A stretch of 64,000 bases of DNA from Bremia lactucae (Eukaryota; Oomycota; Peronosporomycetes; Peronosporales; Peronosporaceae): assembly GCF_004359215.1 (NCBI RefSeq), contig NC_090610.1, forward strand, positions 11,670,135 through 11,734,134, read 5' to 3'. Positions 30,984 through 41,544 of the stretch are shown in pieces. Both the position numbers and the translations under genes were made by a program. The notes under the pieces are model-generated. The model had not been told where the DNA came from. It did not search any database and was given only the letters and a program-made list of their open reading frames with translations. The first letter of the stretch is position 1. Every line of letters begins with the position of its first letter.

Positions 30984-32510
30984 TGTCCAGCCTCCGGAGC
31001 CCGAAGCGTCACGCCAGCGCAACTTTCCTGGAATCTGCGCTGAAGGTTCGATAAAAACAGCTCTATTGTTCCCTGCACCAAAGTCTTGCGTAACCCTCTT
31101 GCCGGAATCAATAGCAGTCCACTTACTTGCCACTATCAATTCAAAACGAGGTTGATCACGTGACAAGGCAAACTGTAGGAGTCGTTATTTTGAGCTTGTG
31201 CGGCACTGTGCCTTTAGCCGCATAAGAGTCAGATGTAAAAAACTCGCGAGTTGCCCGTGTCATGCACACACATGTCTTGGTTCTGCACCGACGTTCTTGG
31301 AAAAAGCAATCATCGAGAACAGCTGTCGGCGCCAGTCTCGACCAATTGATACATACGGCAAGCGGCGGAATATCCGATCGCGTGATTTGTGCGTATTTGG
31401 CGTGAAACTTGGTCGCTCTCTGAGCTCGATTGGCGGCCCATTCAGTCGGTTTAGTCGGGAGGGGTGTGCAGTGCATTCTATATTGATAGAAACATTTGCT
31501 AAGATTCGTTCTTATTCCAGCTGACGGCTTTACGACAGACGCACGATATGGCAACTCTAGCGTAAAACTACATAACCTATAGATATTATCATTATATTTC
31601 ACTTGGATTATTCGAGGTCCCTTACTCCAGCTCGCGTCCCCGTAGATTTCTCTTTTATGAAGCCAAAGCCTGGTAATATAGGCGATAAAGTTTAGCTTTG
31701 ACCAAAAAAATAGTCATTCGCGCTAACGATCGGGACTGTTTATATTTAATAAAAAATGCTTACAGGAAACTGTGTTTGTATTTGTCAGGATAGCCTGCTA
31801 TGTTATGGCTCAGCTGCGACATATAGGACGCACTGCAGCCAACGAGCTTACAATCGCACGAATTGTAAGCCTACGGACTCGGGACTATTGCGCCATATAA
31901 AGTTCAAGCATGAACAATCCAATATATGTGCATTATCGCGATTGTCTTCTGTGTGTTTGCGTGTTGACAACTTTGTCTTGCGTTAATTCTCTTTCAACAT
32001 GCGACTATGTTACATACTGGTTACAGTCGAGGCTGTTTCCTCGTAGGAATAGTTTACCCAATAATTGTAAGCAGAGAAATAGTTGTTTTGACAGGGAAAA
32101 AATGATGCGTCTTTCACGAAGCTGGCTCACATACCCAGCTAGAATTTATGTGACGAGCAAAATCTGATATGCTGTAGAATTTTTGCTTGAAGCTCTAGAT
32201 GTTGAGAATGTTTCACATTTGATTGAGCCAGACAAAATTTACCTTTCATTTGAAGTAGAAAAATGAAATGAACAGAAGAGCCTGTCTTAAGAAAATCCCG
32301 AGTTAATTAATAAGATTCTTAAATTATTCATTTAACTTCGTCGTTAATCGAGCACATTTAATGATTAATAAACCTTTGTAATTTAATTATTAAATGCAAT
32401 TTGAGGTCCCTTTTTTTAAATTTATTATTCATATAATTTTTCTTGATGAAAAAAATCAGATACTGTAAAATAATTGAAAGCACTAAACACGTCTGAAGAA
32501 ATCTCGTATG
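30984..32510. other. Upstream region of the membrane-protein gene
   Basis: About 1.5 kb. Open stretches at 31156-31602 (-), 31198-31524 (+) and 31756-32167 (+) lack recognisable motifs, and several start at non-ATG codons. From about 32280 the sequence becomes strongly A/T-rich. I see no RNA gene or repeat. Confidence 0.4.
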
Positions 32511-32960
32511 TGTAACGGGGTGTATCGTTACATGAAATTAACACTTAAAGGCTGTTAATTAATATATTATCTAAAACGTAGAGAATATTTGGAGGATATT
32601 ACTCTATGTAGTTATGTTCAAAATTCTTATCCATAAATAGGTATAGACCATTTTATCTATTTCGCAGACTAATCAGCTGTAGAGATAAACAAAAGAGAGA
32701 TACAGATAAGATCAGATAAGTATTCAATTGCATGTTTAGTATTAGATTATAATTAGGTTTGCATTTACAAGATAGATAGAAGAGATACTTACTTATATTA
32801 ATACAGTTTTCATTTAACCCTCTTTAAGTTAGTTGCCTTAAAGAGAAGTCTTCCTCTGCACGTACTAGTGTACGTGAAATAATGTAGGGCACCACTTGCA
32901 ACTGAGGCAGTGCGAAATGGACTTGTACTGAAGCAGTTCAAGTCGTAGTGCCCCGTTACA
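32511..32960 (+). repeat. Solo LTR of Gypsy-A type with 5-bp target duplication
   Basis: TGTAACGGGG...CCCCGTTACA, 450 bp, with perfect 10-bp terminal inverted repeats. GTATG flanks it on both sides (32506-32510 and 32961-32965), the 5-bp duplication expected of Ty3/Gypsy integration. No internal sequence is attached, so it arose by LTR-LTR recombination. Confidence 0.92.
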
Positions 32961-32965
32961 GTATG

Positions 32966-34520
32966 TCAGGCTGAGCGATTTGGTTTGTGCGGATTGCTCC
33001 AACGCTGTCCTTCATCTGCTGTACGGACTTGAGAAAACCCAGCGCGCCGCCATCCTGTTGCAGCCAGATTGTCTCAAGCAACTCGAGTGCTTTCTGAGCA
33101 TCTACGACAGCGATTCCTGCTCGTCCTCAGGCTGAGTCGGGAGGTGGTCCTCAATGATTTCATCCACGTCTGGAATGTATGATGTGATCCGCTCGGTAGG
33201 ATAGTCTAGCAGGTTGCGGATGTTCATCACGATAGGATACCTGAAGCGTCTAATCTGATGTTCCATCTCCACCATGACTTCATTGTCAAGGCACTGCTCC
33301 TCTAGGACTGGTGCAGCATCAGCTGGTTCTGACCGGATGTTGCAATGCCGGTAACAGTTATGGATGGTCTCAATGCGGACATCGTTAGACCAAGTTGAGA
33401 CTGACACCTAGATAGCATGAAAGATGTTTATCTTTGCCGGCTCAACGACACCATTGTCGAGATCCTGAAGGAGCATACGGGAGAAGCTGCGCCTAGTAGG
33501 CTTTGAGGTTGCGTAGGATACCCTGGTCGCACGGCTGAAGCTTCGACGTCATGTTGGGCGAAATATAGTAGATTGTCGTGTTGCGAATTGCGATTCGCTG
33601 CGACAGATCAGCAAGCAGGACGTGTGCACTGCAGTTGTCCAGGATCAGCAGCACCTTGCGGTTTGCCATTCTCCCATCGAAGTCCCTCAGTCACTCCAAG
33701 ATGATAATTTGTGTTATCTAGGCCTTCTTGTTGCTGCGATACTGATAGCCAAGGTTCTGGAGATTGACATGGCGGGAGCAGCGAGAAGTGGCGTAGTGCC
33801 AATGATCCATAGGGGCCTCTGTCGGACCCATCACCATTGCAGTAGACAGTCACATTTATTCCTTGTTTGCTTTCACCCCTTCAGCTCCCTGTTGCAAGCG
33901 AAGTGTCAGCTTGAAACAGAAGAGTTGCATTAGCCACCAGATAACAAAATTTGGTGTCCTTCGCAGAGTGCTTACCTGCATCCGATAGAACAAGCCAGTC
34001 TCACCCATGTTGTAGATATTCTTCCATTTATACTAATTGAGGACCTCGCATAAGGGAGAAAGCGCATCCTCCTCATCAACCATGTCCATCGCGCCGCTCT
34101 CTCCGAACTGCGATAGGCGCGGATTCCATTCAGAGCTATATAGGATTCCAGCCATCCGTTGGAAAGCTGAAATAGTTCATGTCCTGGACAAAGAAGGTCC
34201 AAAATCCGCTCTGCATGTTCACGGGCAACGTCTCCGCTAAGACTGATACGATCCGAATGGGCATTAAACCAAGCCAGCAGAGCTGATTCCATCAGTGAAT
34301 ACATTACTGCTGTCTTCTGAAAGTCGAAGATGGTCTGCCTTCTTCTTCGGCGTGCTGGAGACCGTCGCCTGGCTGACCCCCAGCTGATATTTGTCCTGAA
34401 GTCAATTGACAAGCTGTGCCTAGATCAGTGCGGGATTCTATGTGTAATGTTTGCAGAGAGCCACACGGACATCGTCCGTCATTGTGGCGTGCTCCTCCCA
34501 GAGGCATTGTTGATGCGCTG
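32966..34520 (-). pseudogene. Pogo/Tigger-like DDE transposase pseudogene
   Basis: On the minus strand the N-terminal part (34412-33972) has a CENP-B-type helix-turn-helix: 'ESALLAWFNAHSDRISLSGD', 'AERILDLLCPGHELFQLSNGWLESYIALNGI' spread along it. It is followed by 'NMGETGLFYRMQ' at a possible splice donor. The catalytic domain continues in shifting frames with 'VYCNGDGSDRGP' and 'VLLILDNCSAHVLL' (DDE Asp), then 'NTTIYYISPNMTSKLQPCDQ' with the third acidic residue region. This is the DDE_1 superfamily (pogo, Tigger, jerky). Several frameshifts and stops inactivate it. The C-terminal end reaches 33102 or slightly beyond. Confidence 0.8.
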
Positions 34521-34609
34521 CTGAGTTCTTCTTGGGGATTGTGGGAGAGGCCTTTCTTTTATAACCACATCCCTCCAAAAAAGCGAAATAATTAATTTAT
34601 CTGTGGGAT

Positions 34610-34692
34610 ACTACACCTGTCTAAAATTCTAAACTTTTTAAATTTATCAGGAAAGGGCGTCCCAACATTATTAATTTAGACAGGTTATACTG
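34610..34692 (-). repeat. Candidate right terminal inverted repeat of the pogo-like element
   Basis: Read on the minus strand the segment begins TA/CAGTATAACCTGTCTAAAT. Pogo-class elements start with CAGT next to a TA target. A second inverted copy of ACCTGTCTAAA lies 60-70 bp inward (34612-34624). I found no clear matching left end; the LTR insertion at 32511 and decay may have removed it. Confidence 0.35.
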
Positions 34693-35500
34693 TAGTCGTT
34701 ATTCAAAAATAGTCACAAATCTGAGTATTGTTATTTAATATTTCTCAATTGAAACGTATGATGTTAGCATACTCGCCGCTATCGACGTGTACACGCCCGT
34801 CGAAAGGTCGGTGAAAATATACTCGTCTTGTTCCACGAGACGGAAGAGTCATGCCGGTAACCTCCCAGATGGGAAGGCTTTTTATAAATCTTATACACGA
34901 TTTGCGTTCGACAAGTCTCATTTTAAATAGCTGAGCTTCTAACGCGATAGTGTCATAAAAATCATTTTCCAAGTCTGAGCATCTTCACAAAAAGATGCAT
35001 GATACTAGCTAGACTCATTCACGGTCTCAATTGCCAACCCTACTAAAGCATGGGCTATTTGCGCACGTACAAGCACTAAATAGCTCATGGCGTAAGTAAT
35101 CAAGCGTTTGCGGGCCAAGACTTTTAAGGGGACTAAATAATCATGACGGGGCATATATTAAAGCCCACTCGCGCCCACCTATTATTTGCTGCCTGATTAC
35201 TATTGCTCAAAGAGCGCATCCGCAGCGACAGGACCTTCCATGAAGAATTAAGCAACTTGGAACGAAAAATCGAGGAAATAAGAGCCTACAGAATTCATAG
35301 TATCATTCTCCTGATCGAATAAAGAATCCGTACCATATGAAGTGCCGAAAACCATATTTTTTATGGCTGTGCCAAATCGAAATTGTGCACTGCAATTTGC
35401 CAGAGTAGCAACCATGCAACGGAATATAAAATTGTAATGGGGCATACTTCGGTTGAAGTGTACAATTCACAACACACCTTTTGCTATTAAGAACTTAGAT
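34693..35500. other. Spacer between the pogo and MULE relics
   Basis: About 0.8 kb with no gene I can support. The open stretches at 34745-34972 (-) and 35248-35445 (-) have no family signature. Confidence 0.35.
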
Positions 35501-35751
35501 AATAAATAAAGGGGAATGTTATTTCCACCCCACCATTTCGTTATTTCCACCCCATGCAAAAAAATACCGTCGCTGCCAACTTGATTCCGATTAGCCAATC
35601 AGAAGCATTATGTATAACGCTTCGCATATTTATTTATATGGGCGGAAAAAGACAAATAAGGGGTGGAAAAAATAATGACGGGTGGAAAAAATAATGACGG
35701 GTGGAAATAACAAATGCTGGGGTGGAATGGCAAGTTGATGAAGTGGATAAA

Positions 35752-35996
35752 AAATACTTATTTAAGAGCCAGATATTCGGCGTTAAGGGCACCTGCGTGC
35801 ATTGTGACCCTTATTCCTGCAAATACTGCAAAGTCTTCAACGAATTGCTGCTTATACAATCTCAAATTCAGATGGATAAAAGGACTTATTTAAAAGAGCC
35901 AGAGATTGAGCGATGGGGCACCTGCGTGCATTTTGACCTGATTGTATGCAAAGTTTCGAGCAATCCGCTACTTGAACAAACTCAAATTCAGATGGA
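35752..35996 (+). repeat. Tandem duplication, two diverged units of about 122 bp
   Basis: Both units contain a stretch encoding 'GTCVH(C/F)D' and end with CTCAAATTCAGATGGAT (at about 35859-35875 and 35980-35996). The first unit has a C-rich pattern 'CVHCDPYSCKYCK'. It lies inside the left part of the MULE relic and could be part of its zinc-binding domain, but I cannot assign it. Confidence 0.5.
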
Positions 35997-36924
35997 TCTC
36001 GTTGCCTTGATGATTGATGCACATTATTATTTTTTGTGACGGTCTAGATCCAGTTGAGCGACCACGAGTACGCTAAGGGACAGAATTCTTGGAGCCATAT
36101 CATCCAGACTGCAATTTATCGTAGCTGTTCCCATAATGGTTTCTTGATGGCGATACTCCACCATGTTGTAACGTTCTTTGACAGCCTCTAATATGGTGGC
36201 AACATTTTGTCTACCCACTTCAGGCATGGCTGCAGGCGCAGCTGCATCCAAGCGCCATTAATGGTGGAAACTCTTAACAGTGAGAGGGCGGCCACTTCTT
36301 AGAAAAGCAGATTATTTGATGCTGACAGGGTATTCCATTCTTGAATTACACGCAACTGAACAGGTTATGGTGGCATTGGTAGGATCTTCAGATAACTCAT
36401 AGCTCAAAGCATTTTCCTAGTGCGTATATTGAAATGCGGCGCACTACAGCAAAGAAAGGGATTTTCTGTGTTTGTGCATGACTTGCATTCGCTCCTACGA
36501 CAGCTAAACACCAAGATTTTCAATCTGGGCTTAAGCAGCATGAGCTACGCGAGTTTGTACATCACCCAAGTTTTTTCCGGAACACTTATGTAGCTCTTTA
36601 ACATATGATGAAGCCCTTCAGCTCTCGATGATGTGACGTGGCCAAAATGCATGCAATTCCTGGTGTATGCGTAAATAAATTAATTTTTATGTGTCAGACA
36701 GGTGGTATCCGGATAGGCCAGCATGTTAGGCAGTGCAGTATATGTTGAGTGCATGCTTATCATGAGATTGATTTACACTTCCTCTGATTTCGAATAGATT
36801 ACATCTGTCCGACTCTTCACGAATTTATTCCAGTCATCCCCAGGTCCAAAAAACTTACGACAATTTGCTAGAGCGTTTTTTTAAATATGTTAAACGCATA
36901 GAAGATGGGTTGAGGTGGGAAATG

Positions 36925-37620
36925 TTATTTCAGGGCATTCTTTAGGGCAAATTCTCGGTCTGTTGTGATTGTCTGTGGCAGTTGATCGAGAGCCCAAAGG
37001 TAGTCCGCTTCACGTTCATGCCTGATGAAAGCAATAGCAATTGGGAGGAAGTGTTGAAGCTTGTGACACCAGTGATATGGAGGATCCGGCATTATGAATC
37101 GATCACAGATATCCTTACGCTTTGGTGGTGGACTGCACCTATCTAGGTGCAGTCCGCCACCAAAGCGTATGGATGTCTGTAAAGGAGTTCCACAGATTTT
37201 TGGCTGGCATAGAATAGGTGTGAAAAGATGATGATAATCATCTTTCACACCTATAAACCCACTCTGCATGATGCAGAATGTCAAATAGAGCGTCCAGTGG
37301 TGTACGATTGCGAAGCTCTTCTGCTCGCACCGCTGGCGCTCGTTGTAGATTGTCCTTCCTATTGCTTTTGTGCTGGGATCTATTTGGCGTAGGGTTGTGA
37401 CAATTTCTTTCGGCGCAATCCCAGCCTTAAGAAGTTTTTGTACTAACAAATTTTGCTCTGATTGAAAGCGTCAGGCAGTCGGATGACTACTTATGTTGTC
37501 TGAAGGTTCATGATTATGTTCCCTATGAAAAGTTCGCAGTTGCAAGCTGTTATCGCTTGGTAGACGCCCTGATAGACGAAACGGGCAATTAGTCAATCGG
37601 CTCGCAGAGTTTCGCGGCAA
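36925..37620 (-). pseudogene. MULE transposase (MULE/FAR1 type) pseudogene
   Basis: The order on the minus strand is: 'CPFRLSGRL' and 'EHNHEPSDNISSHPTA' (the FAR1/MULE 'HNHEPS...HP' DNA-binding module), an in-frame TGA, 'QSEQNLLVQKLLKAGIAPKE', 'TLRQIDPSTKAIGRTIYNER', then after a disturbed section 'FIRHEREADYLWALDQL' and 'TITTDREFALKNALK', where the Asp of TDRE is part of the DDE triad. The middle is replaced by two large hairpins (37116-37254). The stop codon and this disruption make it inactive. Confidence 0.8.
37116..37254. repeat. Two adjacent large hairpins inside the MULE transposase
   Basis: Hairpin 1 (37116-37169) has 25-bp arms starting TACGCTTTGGTGG, one mismatch and a 4-nt loop. 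Hairpin 2 (37214-37254) has 18-19-bp arms starting ATAGGTGTGAAA, with a one-base indel and a loop of about 4 nt. Confidence 0.85.
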
Positions 37621-38040
37621 CTCAAGTCATGTTGCTGCCCTTTGCAGGTAGGTACCACGTCGATCGCATTACAAAATAATCTTCTTTTTGTCGGAATTTA
37701 GGGTAGACACAGCATATCCTTCTGCATGAGCGAATTCGCGAGCTGCATCCGTCAGGGCCATTGTGCTGGGAAAGGATGCATTGGGTGGTGTGGTGGAAGC
37801 ATTGTAGAACAGCCTGACAAGGAAGAAAGTAGAAATTGAGTGTGATATAGAGAATGTATTGTGATTGATAATAATTCGTAGGACCCGCTTGTTTACAAGT
37901 CAAAAAGAAGGATATGGAGAGTAGATCAACTTGACCCAGCCCGATTCAAAACGATGTTTTTTTATCGTGAAAAAAAATATGCGGAGCGCAATAAGTAAGG
38001 CTTCTGATTGGCTAAAACAATCCCATTTTTATGTAGGTGA

Positions 38041-38695
38041 TACGAAATACGAGTAGTAGCCACCAGATAGAGATCTGGTGGAATTAAGGTAAGGTTCCAC
38101 ATTTTAAATTTTAATTAAAGTTTAGTTTTTCGTATAATCTTAATGAATTAAGTCCGATTCGCCAATCTACGCCTGAGTCTTTATAAGTCCGAGCGTCTGC
38201 TGACATAGATCCATTTCTCAAACTTTTAGGGGTGAAACGCGTAGCGTTTGATAACCTTACAAATTTGTTTGGGCTGGATCGTAGAGATCACATCCTTTTC
38301 AGGGCCCAAAGGTTCTTGTTGCAAGGCTTAAAGCCTTTCTGCAACATGAATCTTTCTATATCGGACCACTTAGCAGCATTTATGCAACTCGGTAAATTCC
38401 TGTACCTGATCAGGAGCCTAAGGCTTGCCCTCTTGTTGTCAGTGTTGAGACATATGAGGACAAGAGAGAGAAAATCTCCTTGTTTGGATCGAAACATATG
38501 GAAATGGCCATACCCCTGCCATGATCCTAACAGAACAACAAAAGTGGTGATGACAACTTCTTAGCTCGGTGGTGAAGCCTGTGAGTGAGCATCACATGTA
38601 GCACGTACACAGACGACGCATTTCCCACGCTGGATTCGCACCTATTCGCAATGAAAGTTGCCCCACACAAGTGAAGTAATTAGACCCACCACTTG
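38041..38695. other. Spacer right of the MULE relic
   Basis: About 0.65 kb. A short hairpin CCACCAGATAGAGATCTGGT lies near 38060. The open stretch at 38232-38564 (+) shows no known domain, and I do not call it a gene. Confidence 0.35.
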
Positions 38696-39177
38696 TGTAA
38701 CGGGGCACCTTTCAATAGTACTGATCAGTACTAGTTAACCTTACACTGATTACAATGTAGGTGAGATGCCTCGAAATTACACGTACACAAAGTTACAGAG
38801 GAAGGTTTCTATGGATCTTAGGGTCTTTAGCTTACAGGTCTAGACTAAGGCTTATCAATAGAGAATAGTAAAGCTGTATTAATGTATTTAGTTTCCTAAG
38901 TAACGATCATCTATCTACTTCTGAACGTATTATATTAATATTTAACTAAGGATGTCGCGTCCTTGCGATCCACACTATCCTTGTCTTATAATGATTGACT
39001 GGACTGATTTAGACTTAAATCAACCGATCAATAGACCTAATGTTTTATTGTATCAATTACCAAATTTGGTAATATGAGTACTATTTAAGTTAAAATTAAT
39101 GAAGATATAATTTCGTATTTCTTTGTTTATTTCCTCTTATAGGAAATAATACCTATGAAACGAGACACCCCATTTCA
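38696..39177 (-). repeat. 3' LTR of a minus-strand Gypsy-A (subtype A1)
   Basis: On the plus strand it begins TGTAACGGGGCACCTTTC and ends CACCCCATTTCA, about 482 bp. In sense (minus) it begins TGAAATGGGGTGTC, preceded by a polypurine tract (TAAGGTGGGGTGA). It is the same type as 7005-7515 and 60370-60878. Confidence 0.75.
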
Positions 39178-39321
39178 TCACCCCACCTTAACTAACAGTC
39201 ACTATTGCGACTGATGTAGGGTGACCGGAAATACTATTATGTCTTTCCGTGTAATTTTGCATTATTGATTTTAATCAAAATACCGTTATTATTTGCCTTA
39301 TTGATTTTGACCGAGATCAAC

Positions 39322-41031
39322 ATGGCGACAAACAAGTCTGTGCGCGTGGCCCGTGAGGCCGCAAAGCTGGCAGCTGCACGGATTAGTGCAGCTGTTAGTA
39401 TTGCAAATGTTTAAGTAGACGCTAATGCGTCGACTGTGTGGAATACGTAACCTCCTACCCCAATTGAAGGTGACTGAGATATGTCATCTGATAATATAAT
39501 TGCAGGTGACGGTGACAAGTCACCTGCTACACCAATTGTAGGTGACTGGACCAAGTCACCGGCACCGCCCGACTCAGTGGCTACTGTAAATGCCGCCGGA
39601 TCACCTAAGGACGAGTCCGTTAAACCTTTGGTTTCTAATGTGACAACCTAAGAGGTGATGACGAGTTTGGTGGGGAGTCATCGGATGGTGACTTCGTGGG
39701 CGATGATCACTCTGGTGACTAAGTATACGTCACTAGAAACTAAGTGATCTGTAGGGAAGAGTGTTACTGGTGGTGCTAGTTTGCATACGCCAGGAAAGGA
39801 GTGATTCTAGGGATTGCTTCAAGGGCCAAGTTAACGTTAACATGCGCCATCAAGAGAGGAATCGCAAAACGTTGCGGCTCGCTCCTGAAAATAGACATAG
39901 TTTCCCCTCGAAGAATAACCTAATTCGTTGGTCTGGTATGACAACGATCGATATCACATTCCGTTATTTGACTCAGCCAGGCTTCACTGGTGAGAATGAG
40001 ACGGAATTCTTTATCGGCATCGGTAGTACTCTTCTATGCGGGGGAAGGATGCAAACCTTTGCTCCAAGCTTGGACAGCCTTTGTGCTCAATATGCAAAAC
40101 ATAGGCCTGACAAGCTAAATGCTCTCCGTGAACGGTTCGAGAAACGGACCGTAGTCGGTGCACACTATAAGCTACAACGTTTGTCTAGACAGGCAGGAAT
40201 TCCTTGCCTTTCGTGGGGGGACTCATGTCAATGCTGTTTTAAAGGGGCAGGTCATGCCTCTAAAGAAGCATGTACCCCAAAGCTTGAGGTAGAGAGCAAA
40301 GAAATATTCCCTTAAAGATTCTCATTTGAGGACGCTCATCTAACAAGATGCATCAAGGGATTGAGAACCTTCAATACTATTACGAGCGCGGGAAACGTTC
40401 GTTCTTGATGGACTCTCTGTCGAGGCGGATGTTCTCATCGTACTGCAAGACGAGACCCGTCCAACATCAGTTGGGAACGAGGTTCCTAACTATCATGCGA
40501 GGGTGGATACCCTCGCCAACGAACGAGATGACTCGTTCGAACCCCCTTTACCTCACGGCGGTTCAAGAAGCTTTCAACATGAAAATGCTTCTCATCACTC
40601 GAATTTGTCAACGGATGTGGAGGGGGGGGAATCGGGATCGACTCATTTGACGAGCCCGAATCAACATCGTGATTGGACCACTCCTCTTATTATCTAAAGG
40701 AGGATCTTGATCACGAGCGAGCCCATCGCAGCGAGTTAGCGGTGACTGTCGACAATGTGTTTCGTGACCATATGAAAAATTGTGCGCAGGTTGCGACTGA
40801 ACAAATGGCGAACAAGAGGACATGTCAGTCCCTTCAAAACGAGCTGGTGACAGCTCGTCAGAAGATCTCTTCCTTGAAGGAAAGAGTGGATCGTCTGGTT
40901 CAAGAGAATCAGACTATGTTCCGAGACAACAAGGCTTTGGCTCGAAACCATCAGGCTTTGGCGATGCCCTCGACCGTTCCGGTGTAACCCGGAATTGGAA
41001 GAAGCCTCGTACCCATAGATACCCAACATAA
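39322..41031 (+). pseudogene. Antisense ORF of Gypsy-A, copy iii (best-preserved layout)
   Basis: It starts at ATG 39322, 144 bp from the LTR, with 'MATNKSVRVAREAAKLAAAR', a helical Ala-rich start. Codon 32 is TAA where copy i has TCA. Downstream come acidic 'AGDGDKSPATPIVGDWTKSP' repeats, then the central module (39841-40315): 'NLIRWSGMT', 'ERFEKRTVVGAHYKLQRLSR', 'GIPCLSWGDSCQCCFKGAGH' with a CxxC...H...C-like cluster. The C-terminal part (40673-40987) is a coiled coil ending 'LKERVDRLVQENQTMFRDNK'. The host element is on the minus strand, so this ORF is antisense to gag-pol, as in the other copies. Stop codons and frameshifts make this copy non-functional. Function unknown. Confidence 0.65.
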
Positions 41032-41544
41032 AACGTAGGATGCGCGCACGCATACCACGAGGCAGCGATGTAGAACACAAAACGGCCCAATATACCTGGG
41101 CAGTAATTTATCACTGCCTTCATCACGACATGTTTCAGAAGGTCAACCGTAGACAGTACGACTGGGTTATTAGAATTAATTGATGGTATGTTGTCTTCCG
41201 TTTCTGTTGGTCCACCGCATCAGCGATGGACTCCTGTACAAGACGGACCCATGCTTCTCAAGCCAAAAAAAATTACCTGCTATCTCTTTTTTTGTTTTCA
41301 GTGCGACCGGCTCGCACTGCGGTATTTAAATCTATTCGTTATTAAGAGTATTATCGTTCTCATTAATAATTTTCTTTTTGATGTTAAGTCTTTCAGCATC
41401 GTTATTAAAGTCAGTAATAACATTATTGTTATTACTGAGTTTGTCCACCTCAATGTAAATTAAATCAACATTAGTATCTTTCGCATTGACCTTAGTGCTA
41501 ATGCGTGATGAGCAAGAGCTAAACTTTTTTTTTGCTCGAGCGAG
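41032..41544 (-). pseudogene. Integrase C-terminus of the minus-strand Gypsy-A
   Basis: Minus-strand sequence equivalent to the GPF/chromo-like end of integrase ('GQYIGPFCVLHRC'-type region) and to the acidic, Asn-rich linker before it. It is reduced to about 0.5 kb, truncated where plus-strand reverse transcriptase begins at about 41545. Confidence 0.55.

Larger units (their letters stand above)
35520..38040 (-). mobile_element. MULE (Mutator-like) transposon relic
   Basis: The transposase fragment at 36925-37620 is flanked by inverted sequences. Near 35575-35630 the plus strand reads 'TTAGCCAATCAGAAGC...' then 'GCTTCGCATATTTATT'. Near 37970-38030 the reverse complement reads 'TTAGCCAATCAGAAGC...' then 'GCTCCGCATATTTTTT'. 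These diverged arms fit Mutator-type long terminal inverted repeats. The outer ends are not clearly matched, so the boundaries are approximate. Repeated 'TTATTTCCACCCC' and its complement flank the left arm (35520-35715). Confidence 0.55.

Noticed and set aside
30547..31155. 202-codon plus-strand open frame
   Set aside because: It is a shadow of the membrane-protein gene on the minus strand and its 5' side; no domain, and codon choice follows the opposite strand.
30984..31166. 61-codon N-terminal extension of the membrane protein
   Set aside because: It starts at TTG and would bury the signal peptide; ATG 30983 gives a standard signal sequence.
31156..31602. 148-codon minus-strand open frame upstream of the membrane protein
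   Set aside because: No recognisable motif, not a continuation of the neighbouring gene, and placed where a promoter/5' UTR is expected.
32957..32966. TTACAGTATG as left end of the pogo-like element
   Set aside because: The CAGTATG is created by the LTR end (CA) plus the target duplication (GTATG); it was not there before the LTR inserted.
38232..38564. 110-codon plus-strand frame right of the MULE
   Set aside because: No similarity to a known domain and embedded in repeat debris.
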